DNA of 42,987 nucleotides from Gemmatimonadota bacterium (GTDB taxonomy: Bacteria; Gemmatimonadota; Gemmatimonadetes; Longimicrobiales; Gaopeijiaceae): NCBI GenBank assembly GCA_028874995.1, contig JAPPGM010000150.1, forward strand, positions 1 through 42,987, given 5' to 3'. This document shows positions 42,404 through 42,987 of the stretch, one piece after another. Positions within the stretch are counted from its first letter, which is position 1. Each line of letters starts with the position of its first letter. The position numbers and the translations under genes are program-made. A model generated the notes under the pieces. The model was not told the DNA's origin and ran no database searches. It worked only from the letters and a program-made list of their open reading frames with translations.

Positions 42404-42906
42404 TGGCGGAGAAACCGAAACGGCCCGGCGAGGCCGAGCTCACCCACCTGGACAGGGAAGGCAGCGCCGCGATGGTGGATGTGACGGCCAAGGCGTCCAC
42501 CCGTCGGCGCGCGGTCGCCGAGGGCATTCTCCGCTGCTCGCCCGACGCCTACCGCCTCCTCGCCGAGGGCGGCAACCCCAAGGGGGACGTGGAGCAGGTC
42601 GCGCGCGTCGCCGGAATCATGGGCGGCAAGCGCGCCGGTGAACTCATCCCCCTCTGCCACGTCCTTCCGGCAGCCAGCGTGAGCGTTGACATCCAGCCCG
42701 ACGCGGCGCTTCCCGGGCTCAGGGTGACGGCCACGGCCAGCATCGCCGGGCAGACCGGCGTGGAGATGGAGGCGCTCACGGCAGTGGCGGTGGCGCTGCT
42801 CGCCGCCTACGACATGCTCAAGGCCGTCGACCGCGGCATGACGATCGAGTCGGTCCGGCTGATGGAAAAGTCGGGGGGGCGGAGCGGGATTTGGCGGCGG
42901 GAGTGA
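42403..42906 (+). CDS. moaC: Cyclic pyranopterin monophosphate synthase
   Basis: A 167-residue MoaC of molybdenum-cofactor synthesis, converting the MoaA product to cPMP. The family segments are LTHLDREGSAAMVDVTAK at the N-terminus, GKRAGELIPLCHVLP at ~75-89, QTGVEMEALTAVAVALLAAYDMLKAVD and the end VRLMEKSGGRSGIW. The catalytic His, Glu and Lys positions are all present. The ATG at 42403 overlaps the holB TGA by one base. No other moa gene is in the window. The open frame upstream to 42166 is a shadow of holB. Confidence 0.95.
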   Translation: MAEKPKRPGEAELTHLDREGSAAMVDVTAKASTRRRAVAEGILRCSPDAYRLLAEGGNPKGDVEQVARVAGIMGGKRAGELIPLCHVLPAASVSVDIQPDAALPGLRVTATASIAGQTGVEMEALTAVAVALLAAYDMLKAVDRGMTIESVRLMEKSGGRSGIWRRE

Positions 42907-42987
42907 ACGGGCGGCGGCAGTCGCGGCTTGCGCGCTAGCCCGGATTTCTCACACCCACAAGAGAGCACCGGCCTCCGGGGGGTGTTA

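Noticed and set aside
42907-42987. Possible insertion-sequence end after moaC (GCCCGGATTTCTCACAC)
   Set aside because: Only 81 bases remain in the window. No second terminal repeat or transposase can be seen, so the idea cannot be supported.

Overview
The window looks like a stretch of chromosome from a high-GC, Gram-negative, aerobic-type bacterium. It encodes an outer-membrane TonB-dependent receptor with an N-terminal carboxypeptidase-regulatory-like domain, SurA, a PpiC-type lipoprotein, LepA, Mfd and PyrR. The combination fits Gemmatimonadota or a near relative. That placement is inferred from gene content and style and was not tested by phylogeny. Coding is dense, and many neighbours overlap by ATGA or GTGA, so translational coupling is common.

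Layout. 1-53: 5' part of a CAT-anticodon tRNA (minus). 194-3782 (minus): a chain of an M50 protease, scpA, scpB, an RluB/RsuA-type pseudouridine synthase and upp, with junctions of 1-4 bases. 3783-4161: repeat-rich spacer, then rpsT (+). 4513-7392 (minus): pyrR-pyrB-pyrC, early pyrimidine synthesis with its regulator. 7576-9594 (+): NhaC-type antiporter with a secreted N-terminal domain. 9602-10849 (minus): tadA and a LexA-like repressor whose catalytic dyad is gone. 11081-12817 (+): NCS2 nucleobase permease with a C-terminal domain resembling an anti-sigma ATPase. 12978-16856 (+): envelope-stress-like cluster (tandem anti-sigma-like membrane protein, bactofilin-like membrane protein, toast-rack protein, small membrane protein). 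16912-18117 (minus): Mrp/ApbC.

18185-22993 is the most unusual block. Two AT-rich elements of about 41 bp, in inverted orientation, bound pruA (+) and a convergent overlapping set (minus): a STAS-HATPase fusion, a STAS-like protein and a Cys/Met-metabolism PLP enzyme. A third copy of the element, nearly a perfect 37-bp palindrome, lies at 30435-30471. Then come a PfkB kinase, a ROK kinase and lepA (minus, 22986-26792), a large TonB-dependent receptor (+, 27133-30327), and a RelE/RHH toxin-antitoxin pair with a palindromic operator (minus). The final block (+) is DUF58 and BatA-like proteins, mfd, a PpiC lipoprotein, surA, pdxA (apparently without an ATG/GTG/TTG start), a holB-like clamp-loader gene and moaC.

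Themes. Two unrelated loci carry partner-switch-like domains (STAS, HATPase). One repressor of the LexA fold appears unable to self-cleave. Small repeats and palindromes stand out in the few non-coding gaps. No CRISPR array, prophage or complete insertion sequence was seen.
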